Shown here: piece after piece, positions 9,407 through 18,578 of the stretch
How positions within the stretch are numbered: position 1 is the stretch's first letter
How the letters are laid out: each line of letters begins with the position of its first letter
Origin: Klebsiella oxytoca
GTDB lineage: Bacteria; Pseudomonadota; Gammaproteobacteria; Enterobacterales; Enterobacteriaceae
DNA: 64,000 nt
Direction of reading: 5' to 3'
NCBI RefSeq assembly: GCF_009707385.1
Contig: NZ_CP046115.1
Location: 5,208,001-5,272,000, forward strand
Position numbers and translations under genes: made by a program
Notes under the pieces: model-generated
Database searches by the model: none
The model's input: the letters and a program-made list of their open reading frames with translations, nothing else
What the model was told of the DNA's origin: nothing

Positions 9407-11437
9407 ATGAAACTCGCTGCGCTTGCATCGCTGCTGTTGCCTGGGATGGCCTTCGCCGCCTGGACTACCGCAGATTTCCCCGCCTTTACCGAAGAAGGCA
9501 CCGGCAGATTTATCAGTCAGAACGAGGTGGCAAAGGGTACTCGCCCTCTGCGAATTAATTTTGACCAACAGTGCTGGCAGCCCGCTGGCGCGATCAAGCT
9601 TAACCAGATGCTATCTATGGAGCCCTGCCGCGACTCTGCGCCGCAGTGGCGCGTCTTCCGCGATGGCCGTTATAACCTGGAAGTCGATACCCGCTCGGGT
9701 ACGCCAACTCTGATGGTCTCCCTGGTAGAGACACAGACTGCCGCCGCCGCGCCGCAGATTCAGCAATGCCCGAAATGGGATGGCAAACCGCTGACCATTG
9801 ACGTCAGTAAATCATTTGCTGAAGGCAGTAAAGTTCGCGACTTCTACAGCGGCAATATTGCTACCGTAAGCGGCGGTAAAATTACCCTTCAACCGGCCTT
9901 TAACAGCAATGGTCTACTGCTGCTTGAGCGCGCGGAAACGCAGGCCGCCGCGCCCTTCGACTGGCATAACGCCACCGTCTATTTTGTCCTGACCGATCGC
10001 TTTGTTAACGGCAACCCGGCCAACGACAATAGCTATGGCCGCCATAAAGACGGCATGGAGGAAATCGGCACCTTCCACGGCGGCGACCTGCAGGGGCTGA
10101 CCAGTAAACTTGATTATCTTCAGCAGCTCGGGGTCAACGCGCTCTGGATCAGCTCACCGCTGGAGCAAATTCACGGCTGGGTTGGCGGCGGTACGAAAGG
10201 CGATTTTCCGCATTACGCCTATCACGGCTATTACACCCAGGACTGGACGAAGCTCGATGCCAATATGGGGACGGAAGACGATCTGCGTCGACTCGTGGAT
10301 GAAGCCCACAAGCGCGGGATCCGTATTCTGTTCGACATTGTAATGAACCATACCGGCTACGCGACCCTGGCCGATATGCAGGCGTTTCAGTTTGGTTCTC
10401 TGTACATTCAGGGCGATGAGCTGAAAAAGACCCTCGGAGAGCGCTGGACCGACTGGAAGCCCCGCGCCGGTCAGAGCTGGCACAGCTTTAACGACTACAT
10501 CAACTTCAGCGATAAAGCCGGTTGGGAGAAATGGTGGGGTAAAAAATGGATCCGCACCGACATTGGCGACTACGACAACCCCGGTTTTGACGACCTGACC
10601 ATGTCGCTGGCGTTCCTGCCGGATCTGAAAACTGAATCCACAGAGCCATCCGGTCTGCCGAACTTCTATCGCCATAAGCCGGATAGCGCGGCTAAAGAGA
10701 TCCCCGGCTACACGCCGCGCGATTATTTGACCCACTGGCTGAGCCAATGGGTGCGTGATTACGGCATCGACGGTTTCCGCGTCGATACCGCTAAGCACGT
10801 TGAGCAGGCCGCCTGGCTACAGTTAAAAACCCAGGCTACAGAAGCGCTGGCCGAATGGAAAAAAGCGAATCCGGATAAAGCGCTGGATAGCGCGCCTTTC
10901 TGGATGACCGGCGAAGCCTGGGGCCACGGCGTGATGCAGAGTGATTACTATCGCCACGGCTTTGATGCAATGCTCAACTTTGATTATCAGGACCAGGCGG
11001 CAAAAGCGACCAGTTGCCTGGCAAATATGGACCTGATCTGGCAACAAATGGCGGAGAAGCTCCAGGACTTCAACGTTTTAAGCTATCTCTCCTCACACGA
11101 CACCAGCCTGTTCCGTAAGGGCGGCAGTACGGCGGCGGAACTGCTGCTGCTCGCGCCTGGCGCAGTGCAGATCTTCTATGGCGACGAATCCTCACGACCG
11201 TTCGGCCCGACCGGCTCCGATCCGCTTCAGGGCACGCGTTCGGATATGAACTGGCAGGACGTCAACGGTAAAGCCGCGCATAACGTAACCCACTGGGAGA
11301 AACTGGGCCAGTTCCGCGCCCGTCATCCGGCCATTGGCATGGGTAAACAAACCACGCTATCGATGGCGAAAGGCTACGGCTTTATCCGCGAGAGCGGTGA
11401 TGACAAAGTGATGGTGGTATGGGCGGGACAGCAATAG
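9407..11437 (+). CDS. malS: Periplasmic alpha-amylase MalS
   Basis: Hydrolyses long maltodextrins in the periplasm to products that enter the maltose system. It has 676 residues, equal to E. coli MalS, with a signal peptide (MKLAALASLLLPGMAFA, cleavage near 17). The GH13 barrel shows all four conserved regions: DIVMNHTG, GFRVDTAKHV with nucleophile Asp460, MTGEAWGH with the acid/base Glu, and YLSSHDT. N-terminal cysteines (CWQPAG, EPC, QCPKWD) fit the known disulfide-stabilised N-domain. The start ATG follows AGGACTCCGG. A hairpin at 11453-11473 lies after the stop. MalT control is expected. Confidence 0.97.
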   Translation: MKLAALASLLLPGMAFAAWTTADFPAFTEEGTGRFISQNEVAKGTRPLRINFDQQCWQPAGAIKLNQMLSMEPCRDSAPQWRVFRDGRYNLEVDTRSGTPTLMVSLVETQTAAAAPQIQQCPKWDGKPLTIDVSKSFAEGSKVRDFYSGNIATVSGGKITLQPAFNSNGLLLLERAETQAAAPFDWHNATVYFVLTDRFVNGNPANDNSYGRHKDGMEEIGTFHGGDLQGLTSKLDYLQQLGVNALWISSPLEQIHGWVGGGTKGDFPHYAYHGYYTQDWTKLDANMGTEDDLRRLVDEAHKRGIRILFDIVMNHTGYATLADMQAFQFGSLYIQGDELKKTLGERWTDWKPRAGQSWHSFNDYINFSDKAGWEKWWGKKWIRTDIGDYDNPGFDDLTMSLAFLPDLKTESTEPSGLPNFYRHKPDSAAKEIPGYTPRDYLTHWLSQWVRDYGIDGFRVDTAKHVEQAAWLQLKTQATEALAEWKKANPDKALDSAPFWMTGEAWGHGVMQSDYYRHGFDAMLNFDYQDQAAKATSCLANMDLIWQQMAEKLQDFNVLSYLSSHDTSLFRKGGSTAAELLLLAPGAVQIFYGDESSRPFGPTGSDPLQGTRSDMNWQDVNGKAAHNVTHWEKLGQFRARHPAIGMGKQTTLSMAKGYGFIRESGDDKVMVVWAGQQ

Positions 11438-11452
11438 CTTTCTGACGCAAGG

Positions 11453-11473
11453 CTCCCCCGGCTTCCGGGGGAG
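11453..11473 (+). terminator. Hairpin after malS
   Basis: Stem CTCCCCCG / CGGGGGAG with a 5-nt loop, 15 bases after the malS stop. The T-run is absent, so it may stop transcription weakly or mainly protect the 3' end. Confidence 0.45.
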
Positions 11474-11611
11474 TCATATCAGGATAAACGTCCAAAAAAC
11501 CCACATCTTGCAGCATAAAAACAAAATTTCTTTCTGATACCTCGATTTGCACCCTGCCTGTGCTGGCGTTATGGTTACCCACTTTCCTGGGATACCGACA
11601 GACTAATCGCG

Positions 11612-12868
11612 ATGACATTTTCACTTTTTGGCGACAAATTTACCCGTCATTCGGGCATAACCCGCTTGATGGAAGACCTTAATGACGGCCTGCGCACGCC
11701 GGGCGCCATCATGCTGGGCGGCGGTAATCCCGCACAGATTCCTGAAATGAATGATTACTTTCATAACCTGCTGAACGATATGCTAAATAACGGCAAAGCC
11801 CTTGATGCGCTTTGCAATTATGATGGTCCGCAGGGTAAAAGCGAGCTGCTGAGCCTGCTGGCGCGAATGCTGCGCGAAGAACTGGGGTGGGAGATAGAAC
11901 CACAGAATATTGCACTGACAAACGGCAGCCAGAGCGCGTTTTTCTACTTGTTTAACCTCTTCGCAGGCCGTCGTGCGGATGGAACCACCCGTAAAGTGCT
12001 GTTTCCGTTGACACCCGAGTACATAGGCTACGCCGATTCCGGCCTCGAAGAAGACCTGTTTGTCGCCACTCGCCCGAACATCGAGCTGCTGCCTGAGGGC
12101 CAGTTTAAATACCACGTGGATTTCGAACATTTACAGGTAACGGACGAAACGGGCATGATCTGCGTTTCCCGTCCCACTAACCCCACCGGTAACGTGATAA
12201 CCGACGATGAGCTAATCAAGCTGGATGCGCTGGCTAACCAGCACGGCATCCCGCTGGTTATCGATAATGCCTATGGCGTTCCGTTCCCGGGGATTATTTT
12301 CAGCGACGCCCGACCGCTGTGGAATCCGAATATTGTCCTGTGTATGAGCCTCTCCAAGCTCGGCCTGCCGGGCAGCCGCTGCGGAATTATCGTCGCCAAT
12401 GAAAAAATCATCACCGCCATCAGTAATATGAACGGCATTATCAGCCTCGCTCCTGGAGGAATGGGGCCTGCGATAATGTGTGAGATGATTAAACGTAACG
12501 ACCTGCTGCGCCTGTCAGAAACGGTGATTAAGCCGTTCTATTTCCAGCGCGTACAGGAAACTATCGCCATTATTCGCCGCTATCTGCCGGAAGATCGCTG
12601 CCTGATTCATAAGCCGGAAGGGGCGATTTTCCTCTGGCTATGGTTTAAAGATCTGCCGATTTCTACCGAGCTGCTGTATCAGCGTCTGAAAAAACGCGGC
12701 GTACTGATGGTACCGGGCGATTATTTCTTTCCTGGACTGGATAAGCCGTGGCCGCACACGCATCAATGCATGCGTATGAACTACGTGCCGGATCCGCAGA
12801 AGATTGAAGCGGGCGTGAAGATTCTCGCCGAAGAAGTTGAACGCGCATGGAGTGAACAGCGCGCGTAA
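11612..12868 (+). CDS. avtA: Valine-pyruvate aminotransferase AvtA (transaminase C)
   Basis: PLP-dependent transfer of the amino group between alanine and 2-ketoisovalerate, giving valine and pyruvate; cytoplasmic. The 418 residues are collinear with E. coli AvtA (417). The fold-type I motifs are clear: NGSQSAFFYL (cofactor phosphate contact), CVSRPTNPTGNV, VIDNAYGVPFPG, and CMSLSKLGLPGSRCG with the Schiff-base Lys249. MTFSLFGDKFTRHSGI at the start matches the family, though no strong ribosome site precedes ATG 11612. The 174-bp gap from malS should hold its promoter. In E. coli expression is repressed by alanine and leucine. Confidence 0.96.
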   Translation: MTFSLFGDKFTRHSGITRLMEDLNDGLRTPGAIMLGGGNPAQIPEMNDYFHNLLNDMLNNGKALDALCNYDGPQGKSELLSLLARMLREELGWEIEPQNIALTNGSQSAFFYLFNLFAGRRADGTTRKVLFPLTPEYIGYADSGLEEDLFVATRPNIELLPEGQFKYHVDFEHLQVTDETGMICVSRPTNPTGNVITDDELIKLDALANQHGIPLVIDNAYGVPFPGIIFSDARPLWNPNIVLCMSLSKLGLPGSRCGIIVANEKIITAISNMNGIISLAPGGMGPAIMCEMIKRNDLLRLSETVIKPFYFQRVQETIAIIRRYLPEDRCLIHKPEGAIFLWLWFKDLPISTELLYQRLKKRGVLMVPGDYFFPGLDKPWPHTHQCMRMNYVPDPQKIEAGVKILAEEVERAWSEQRA

Positions 12869-12895
12869 TAAGCACGCGCCAGAGGCCCGAATAAG

Positions 12896-13447
12896 CCAGG
12901 GCTATTCCCGGCTCGCGCTGCGCTTAGCCGGGGAGATTCGGGGCCTGATGAACTGCTGCTGTTTTCTTCCCGGCTCGCGCTGCGCTTAGCCGGGCTACCA
13001 GGTCACAGCCCTCTGCGGGCCGGTAGCCCGGACAAGGCGCGTTAAGCGCCGCCTCCGGGGAGATACGGGGCCTGATGAACTGCTGCTGTTCTCTTCCCGG
13101 CTCGCGCTGCGCTTAGCGGGCTACCAGGTCACAGCCCTCTGCGGGCCAGTAGCCCGGACAAGGCGCGTTAAGCGCCACCTCCGGGGATATCCGGAGCCTG
13201 AAGAACTGCTGCTGTTTTCTTCCCGGCTCGCGCTGCGCTTAGCCGGGCTACCAGGTCACAGCCCTCTGCGGGCCGGTAGCCCGGACAAGGCGCGTTAAGC
13301 GCCGCCTCCGGGAAGATGCGGAGCCTGAAGAACTGCTGCTGTTTTCTTCCCGGCTCGCGCTGCGCTTAACCGTGCTACCAGGTCACAGCCCTCTGTGGGC
13401 CAGTAGCCCGGACAAGGCACGTTAAGCGCCGCCTCCGGGGAGACAGG
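12896..13447. repeat. Tandem array of four 127-bp BIME units
   Basis: The gene-free stretch between avtA and ysaA (12869-13447) is filled by a head-to-tail repeat. Units start with CCTGA(T/A)GAACTGCTGCTG at 12944, 13071, 13197 and 13324, so the period is 126-127 bp. Each unit holds two REP palindromes in opposite orientation: CCCGGCTCGCGCTGCGCTTA then GTAGCCCGGACAAGGCGCG. A deleted copy precedes at about 12905-12943. Copies differ at a few bases, and the last ends against the ysaA stop codon. No protein is likely coded here. Confidence 0.92.
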
Positions 13448-13936
13448 CTAGATCGCCAGCGCCATTCTCTGGCGACGTTCAGCGGCCATTCTCTCCAGCT
13501 CCATCGGCTCCATGCAGTACAGCGCCTGAGTCGGGCACGCCGCCACGCACGCCGGGCCTTCCTCGCGATGGCTGCACAAATCGCACTTCAGCGCCTGTAC
13601 CCCATCATCCACCAGCACCACGGTCATCGCGCCATAGGGACAGGCCACCATACAGCTTTTGCATCCGATGCAGCGCCGCTGATCTACGCGCCAGACTGAG
13701 TTTTCACGGCGGATAGCGCCCTCAGGACACACATTGGCGCAGGGAGCGTCCTCACACTGTCGGCACAGCGTTGCTGTTGAAAGATCATCGCTTTTCACCA
13801 CTCGTATCCGCGGCGCAAAGCGCGCAGCTGACACGCCAGAACAATCCTGACTCTGCTGATGGGACACCACGCAGGCGACTTCACAGGTACGGCAACCAAT
13901 GCACTTTTGCGCATCCGCGATAATAAACCGGTTCAT
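13448..13936 (-). CDS. ysaA: Putative 4Fe-4S electron-transfer protein YsaA
   Basis: HycB/DmsB-type ferredoxin-like subunit, probably cytoplasmic; its partner enzyme is unknown. The 162 residues from ATG 13934-13936 (MNRFIIADAQKCIGCRTCEV) carry four cysteine clusters: CIGCRTCEVAC, CRQCEDAPCANVCP, CIGCKSCMVACP and CDLCSHREEGPACVAACP. That is enough for four [4Fe-4S] centres. A longer upstream extension starting near 14026 has no family support. E. coli YsaA has 157 residues. No oxidoreductase catalytic subunit is nearby, so it may serve one encoded elsewhere. Confidence 0.9.
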   Translation of the reverse strand: MNRFIIADAQKCIGCRTCEVACVVSHQQSQDCSGVSAARFAPRIRVVKSDDLSTATLCRQCEDAPCANVCPEGAIRRENSVWRVDQRRCIGCKSCMVACPYGAMTVVLVDDGVQALKCDLCSHREEGPACVAACPTQALYCMEPMELERMAAERRQRMALAI

Positions 13937-13972
13937 CCTTGCTCCAATGGGGATAAAAACGCAGAGTGCCAG

Positions 13973-14021
13973 AAAAAACCGCTTCCGCGCCTTGATCCTG
14001 AATGGAGTCAGCGGCTTTTTT
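13973..14021 (-). terminator. Candidate terminator downstream of the AraC-type gene
   Basis: AAAAAACCGCT (13973-13983) pairs with AGCGGCTTTTTT (14010-14021), with one bulged C and a 26-nt loop. A run of six T follows the stem on either strand. It would end the leftward AraC-type transcript before ysaA. Confidence 0.5.
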
Positions 14022-14047
14022 GGCATATGCGGTACAAAATTTATTCC

Positions 14048-14803
14048 TTATACCGAATTAATATGTTCCTTGCAGTAACGGCGCTTCCACGCTGCAGGCG
14101 TCAGGCTGGTGTGCTTGCGGAAAATTTTACGGAAATAGCCCACGTCGTTAAAACCGCATTTCATCGCCACCTCGGTAAGCGACAGGAAATCGCTGATAAG
14201 CAGCTTTTCCGCCGCCCTCACCCGCTGGCGGTGCAGCGCTTCGGTTAGAGTTAGACGAAAAGCATGTCGATAAACCCGCCCCAGATAATCGGCGTTGCAG
14301 TGCAGTTCCCGCGCCAGCGTTGAGGCGGAAATAGGTAGATGAAACTGGGTATGAATGATTTGCTGTGCTCTCCACGCCAGCGCGTTGCCGGGGCTATCGG
14401 TAGGCTGTTCATTTGCCGCCGCCGAGATTTGCTGCAAAATCAGCAGCAGGATTAATTCCAGCGCTACGCTACGATGAATATTTTCCTGCTCACGTAAGAA
14501 CTGGCGAAACAGCGAAATAATATACTGCGGTTCATTAACTCGCGTGTGTTGTGGAATAGAAAGCAGCGAACCGCCTTCAGCAGAGGTCACTTCAAAATGC
14601 AGCCAGTAGAATTTTAAATCTGCCGGAAATTGTCCGATCCCAACGTGTAATCGCTGTGGCCAGAGCAGCAAACTTTCCCCGGCATTAACGCTAAAAACGT
14701 TGTTGTTTTCGCGAATCGTTAATGTCCCTTTTTCCACAAAGATTATTTCCCAGGAGTGAAGCTGGCGCGCTGGATGGCTACCGATACCACGAGAAATAAA
14801 CAA
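14048..14803 (-). CDS. AraC-family regulator of the GH127 sugar locus, N-terminus probably frameshifted
   Basis: Probable activator of the divergent symporter-GH127 operon. It has a cupin-like sensor (HSWEIIFVEKGTLTIRENN, SLLLWPQRLHVG) and a C-terminal double helix-turn-helix (about 155-245: ISASTLARELHCNADYLGRV, LTEVAMKCGFNDVGYFRKIF). The only in-frame start is TTG 14803, because a TAA lies six codons upstream. A second reading frame starts at ATG 14856 (MSMLELSMSLPIKVQNGG) and runs into a G5 tract at 14804-14808. One more G would fuse it to LFISRGIGSHPAR, a natural N-terminus. So this is either a real short form, a frameshift mutation or a base-call error. The ligand is unknown; an arabinose-containing sugar is inferred from the neighbours. 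Confidence 0.8.
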   Translation of the reverse strand: MFISRGIGSHPARQLHSWEIIFVEKGTLTIRENNNVFSVNAGESLLLWPQRLHVGIGQFPADLKFYWLHFEVTSAEGGSLLSIPQHTRVNEPQYIISLFRQFLREQENIHRSVALELILLLILQQISAAANEQPTDSPGNALAWRAQQIIHTQFHLPISASTLARELHCNADYLGRVYRHAFRLTLTEALHRQRVRAAEKLLISDFLSLTEVAMKCGFNDVGYFRKIFRKHTSLTPAAWKRRYCKEHINSV

Positions 14804-14856
14804 CCCCCATTTTGCACCTTAATCGGAAGTGACATGGACAATTCAAGCATAGACAT

Positions 14857-15102
14857 TCAATATTCCGCTTTTAATATCATTAATAACTCCTGTTAACTTT
14901 GATTATTCACGATAAAATAGCCGCCTGCTGGATCGAAATCACATTTTTACCATCAGGTCGGAATCGTCCTCTTTTTATACTTTTTCCTTCCCTTGTTGCC
15001 CCCAACATTTAGTGCAGAATAAATAACGTCATTTGCAAATAACACAATTAAAGCCCGCACTTCAGCGGGATATTATTCGCACATCATCTCCGGGAGTTAT
15101 TT
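14857..15102. promoter_or_regulatory. Divergent control region of the GH127 locus
   Basis: AT-rich 246 bp between the AraC-type gene and the symporter. A good CRP right half-site (AAATCACATTT, within 14928-14943) has only a weak left half. A small hairpin CCCGC / GCGGG (15054-15069) and ribosome site CGGGAG (15091-15096) precede the symporter ATG. AraC-type operator repeats probably lie at about 14980-15050, but I could not define them. Confidence 0.45.
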
Positions 15103-16503
15103 ATGACTTCGGCTCCGATTACCACAACTGATTTGGCACAGCGTGCCCAGGACGACAAATTATCCCTTCGGGAAAAAATAGGCTACGGACTGGGCGACGC
15201 GGGCGGGACGGTGATTACCTGCCTGATCATGAACTTTTTGACTTTTTTCTATACCGATGTCTTCGGCCTGACGCCCGCGCTGGTCGGGACCATGTTCCTG
15301 GCCCTGCGCGTTTTCGACGCCGTTTCCGACCCGATCATGGGCGTGCTCGCCGATCGTACCCAGAGCCGCTGGGGACGCTTTCGTCCCTGGCAGCTGTGGA
15401 TTGCCGTGCCGATCGGCGTTATCGGCGTCCTGACGTTTACCGTGCCCGATGCCAGCATGGGGATAAAAATCGCCTGGGCATTCGGCACCTATCTATTGCT
15501 GTCGGTGAGCTACACCGCGATAAACGTCCCCTACTGCGCGCTGATTAACACCATGACCACGCGTCATACCGAGGTTATCTCATGCCAGGCATGGCGTTTT
15601 GTGCTGTGCGGCGTGGCGGGTTTCTTAGTCTCCGTTGGGCTGCCGTGGATGGTAAAAGCGCTCGGCCAGGGCGATACCGCGCAGGGATATCAGTACGGCG
15701 TTGGCGTACTCTGCGCTATCGCGGTGGCGATGTTCCTGTGCTGTTTTTTCTGGGTTCGCGAACGCGTCTCGCTGGATGTGATGGGGAAATTTACCCTGCG
15801 CGAGCATATCGCCGGGCTGCGTAAAAACGACCAGCTGCTGCTGATGCTGGTGATGTCATTTCTGCTCATCAACGTCTTCAATATCCGCGGTGGCGGCTAC
15901 ATGTACTTCATTACCTACGTGCTGGGCGGTTCTACCGGCTACACATCGCTATTCTTCACTATGGTAACCTTCGCCTCCATTGGCGGTTCCGTCATCATTA
16001 ACCTGCTGTCGCACCGCTTCGATACCGTCAAACTCTACTACTACACCAACCTGACGCTGGCCGCGCTGGCCGTGACGATGTGGTTTTTGCCCACCGGGCA
16101 GGCGTACCAGATCCTGTGGCTGGTCGTCATCCTCGGCAACGGCATTATTCTTGGCTTCACCCTGCCGCTGCACTTTTCGCTGATGGCCTTCTCCGACGAT
16201 TACGGCGAATGGAAAACCGGGGTGCGCTCTTCCGGGATGAACTTCGCCTTTAACCTGTTCTTTATCAAGCTGGCGTGGGCCTCCAGCGCCGGGATTATTA
16301 GCCTCGTGTTTATCTACGTGGCTTATCTGCCGGGTGCGGAAAACCAGACTGCATCATCACTGGCGGGTATCACCTCCATGGAGACCCTGCTGCCCGCCCT
16401 GTTCCATCTGCTGCTGGCCTTTTCCATTCGCGCCTGCAAGCTCAACAATCCGATGATGGCGCGCATCGCCAGCGATCTGCGTACGCGTCATGTTCAGCCT
16501 TAA
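15103..16503 (+). CDS. GPH-family glycoside:cation symporter (YicJ/MelB-like)
   Basis: Probable inner-membrane Na+ or H+ coupled importer for an oligosaccharide or glycoside. The 466 residues hold about twelve membrane segments. They show GPH hallmarks: [15 protein letters not shown] at the start, [28 protein letters not shown] in the first loop (Asp residues for cation binding), [12 protein letters not shown] and [15 protein letters not shown]. Start ATG 15103 has ribosome site CGGGAG. The stop is 10 bp before the GH127 gene, so the two form an operon, and arabinofuranosyl oligosaccharides are the inferred cargo. The exact substrate cannot be told from sequence. Confidence 0.9.
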   Translation: MTSAPITTTDLAQRAQDDKLSLREKIGYGLGDAGGTVITCLIMNFLTFFYTDVFGLTPALVGTMFLALRVFDAVSDPIMGVLADRTQSRWGRFRPWQLWIAVPIGVIGVLTFTVPDASMGIKIAWAFGTYLLLSVSYTAINVPYCALINTMTTRHTEVISCQAWRFVLCGVAGFLVSVGLPWMVKALGQGDTAQGYQYGVGVLCAIAVAMFLCCFFWVRERVSLDVMGKFTLREHIAGLRKNDQLLLMLVMSFLLINVFNIRGGGYMYFITYVLGGSTGYTSLFFTMVTFASIGGSVIINLLSHRFDTVKLYYYTNLTLAALAVTMWFLPTGQAYQILWLVVILGNGIILGFTLPLHFSLMAFSDDYGEWKTGVRSSGMNFAFNLFFIKLAWASSAGIISLVFIYVAYLPGAENQTASSLAGITSMETLLPALFHLLLAFSIRACKLNNPMMARIASDLRTRHVQP

Positions 16504-16513
16504 GGAGTCCGTC

Positions 16514-18469
16514 ATGTCTGTTATGGAAGTCGATCTGCACAAACTGAAAATCAACGACTCGTTCCTCGGCCAGTACCAGCAGCTGGTGCGCGATGTGGTG
16601 ATCCCTTATCAGTGGGATGCGCTTAACGACCGTATCGAGGAGGCGGACCCGAGCCATGCGATAGAGAACTTCCGCATCGCCGCCGGGCGACAGGAGGGCG
16701 AATTCTACGGCATGGTCTTTCAGGACAGCGACGTGGCGAAATGGCTGGAGGCGGTGGCCTGGTCGCTGTGTCAGAAGCCGGACGCCGGGCTGGAAAAAAC
16801 CGCCGATGAGGTGATTGAACTGGTCGCGGCCGCCCAGTGTGAAGATGGCTATCTGAATACATATTTCACGGTCAAAGCGCCAGAGGAGCGCTGGACCAAC
16901 CTCGCCGAATGCCACGAACTGTACTGCGCCGGGCACATGATTGAAGCGGGCGTCGCCTTCTTCCAGGCTACCGGCAAACGTCGTCTGCTGGATGTCGTCT
17001 GCCGCCTCGCTGACCACATTGATAGCGTGTTTGGCCCCGGAGATAACCAGCTGCACGGCTACCCTGGACACCCGGAAATTGAGCTGGCGTTAATGCGTCT
17101 GTACGAAGTGACGCAGGAACCGCGCTACCTGGCGTTAGTAAACTACTTCGTTGAGGCGCGCGGAACGCGGCCGCATTTTTACGATATCGAATATGAGAAG
17201 CGCGGCAAAACCTCTTACTGGAACACCTACGGTCCGGCGTGGATGGTCATGGATAAACCCTACAGTCAGGCGCATCAGCCGGTTTCCGAACAGCCGGTCG
17301 CCATCGGCCACGCGGTGCGTTTCGTCTATCTGATGACCGGCATCGCCCATCTTGCTCGCTTAAGCCAGGACGAGGGCAAGCGTCAGGACTGCCTGCGCCT
17401 GTGGAAAAACATGGCCCAGCGCCAGCTGTATATCACCGGCGGTATTGGTTCGCAGAGCAGCGGCGAGGCGTTCAGCAGCGACTACGATCTGCCAAACGAC
17501 ACGGTGTATGCCGAAAGCTGCGCTTCCATTGGGCTGATGATGTTTGCCCGTCGGATGCTGGAGATGGAAGCCGACAGCCAATATGCCGACGTGATGGAGC
17601 GCGCGCTGTATAACACCGTTCTGGGCGGTATGGCGCTGGACGGCAAGCACTTCTTCTACGTCAATCCGCTGGAAGTGCATCCCAAATCCTTAAAATTCAA
17701 CCATATTTACGATCACGTTAAACCCGTCCGTCAGCGCTGGTTCGGCTGCGCCTGCTGTCCGCCGAATATCGCCCGCGTGCTGACCTCGCTGGGGCACTAT
17801 ATCTACACGCCGCGCGATGACGCCCTGTACATCAACCTGTATGTCGGCAACAGCGTGGAGATCCCGGTGGGCAAGGAGACGCTACACCTGCGCATCAGCG
17901 GCAACTATCCGTGGCAGGAACAGGTGAAGATAGTCATCGATTCATCTTCACCGGTTAATCATACCCTGGCGCTGCGCCTGCCGGACTGGTGTGATAAGCC
18001 GCAGGTCACGCTCAACGGCGTACCGGCTACGCAGGATGTACGCAGAGGTTATCTGCATATTAGCCATCTCTGGCAGGAGGGCGACACGCTGCTGTTGACC
18101 CTACCGATGCCGGTACGCCGCATTTACGGCAACCCGCTGGTGCGCCATCAGGTCGGTCAGGTCGCCGTCCAGCGCGGCCCGCTGGTTTACTGCCTGGAGC
18201 AGGCGGATAACGGCGAGCAGCTGCATAACCTACAGTTGCCGCGCGATGCCCGGTTTACCGCCTTTGAAGGCAAAGGGATTTTTGCCCACAAGATACTTCT
18301 CCAGGCGCCGGGGTATAAGCAAACGGCGGAGGATGCTGAAAGCCAGACGCTGTGGAACTACGACCACGTCCCCTCCACCCGCCAGCCGCAAACGCTGACC
18401 TTTATTCCGTGGTTTAGCTGGGCCAACCGCGGCGAAGGCGAAATGCGTATCTGGGTGAAGGAAGCGTAA
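16514..18469 (+). CDS. GH127 beta-L-arabinofuranosidase
   Basis: Cytoplasmic glycosidase expected to release L-arabinose from beta-L-arabinofuranosides. The 651 residues, from ATG 16514 with ribosome site AAGGAG, form an (alpha/alpha)6 barrel followed by beta domains. The zinc-thiolate site known from Bifidobacterium HypBA1 is intact. Glu334 and Cys336 lie in YAESCASIG, and Cys414-Cys415 in WFGCACCPPN; the first of that pair corresponds to the catalytic nucleophile. There is no signal peptide, which fits uptake by the adjacent symporter before cleavage. L-arabinose release is inferred from family; related enzymes may accept other sugars. Regulation is probably by the divergent AraC-type gene. 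Confidence 0.92.
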   Translation: MSVMEVDLHKLKINDSFLGQYQQLVRDVVIPYQWDALNDRIEEADPSHAIENFRIAAGRQEGEFYGMVFQDSDVAKWLEAVAWSLCQKPDAGLEKTADEVIELVAAAQCEDGYLNTYFTVKAPEERWTNLAECHELYCAGHMIEAGVAFFQATGKRRLLDVVCRLADHIDSVFGPGDNQLHGYPGHPEIELALMRLYEVTQEPRYLALVNYFVEARGTRPHFYDIEYEKRGKTSYWNTYGPAWMVMDKPYSQAHQPVSEQPVAIGHAVRFVYLMTGIAHLARLSQDEGKRQDCLRLWKNMAQRQLYITGGIGSQSSGEAFSSDYDLPNDTVYAESCASIGLMMFARRMLEMEADSQYADVMERALYNTVLGGMALDGKHFFYVNPLEVHPKSLKFNHIYDHVKPVRQRWFGCACCPPNIARVLTSLGHYIYTPRDDALYINLYVGNSVEIPVGKETLHLRISGNYPWQEQVKIVIDSSSPVNHTLALRLPDWCDKPQVTLNGVPATQDVRRGYLHISHLWQEGDTLLLTLPMPVRRIYGNPLVRHQVGQVAVQRGPLVYCLEQADNGEQLHNLQLPRDARFTAFEGKGIFAHKILLQAPGYKQTAEDAESQTLWNYDHVPSTRQPQTLTFIPWFSWANRGEGEMRIWVKEA

Positions 18470-18477
18470 GTGTGAGC

Positions 18478-18572
18478 ATTCCCCGGTGGCGCTGCGCTTA
18501 CCGGGGCTACAAGGTTTGTGCGTTATCGTAGCCAGTAGCCCGGACAGGCGCGCCAGGCGCCGCCTCCGGGGG
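18478..18572. repeat. BIME (REP pair) between GH127 gene and selB
   Basis: Two REP palindromes in opposite orientation, about 18478-18510 and 18535-18572, fill the convergent spacer. They share the CCGG..GGCGCTGCGCTTA..CCGG and GTAGCCCGGACAGGCGCG cores seen in the other repeats of this window. They may act as a shared 3' stem. Confidence 0.85.
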
Positions 18573-18578
18573 ATTATT

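Noticed and set aside
12944..13447. CRISPR array
   Set aside because: Units are contiguous 127-bp repeats without unique spacers and contain REP palindromes; no cas genes nearby.
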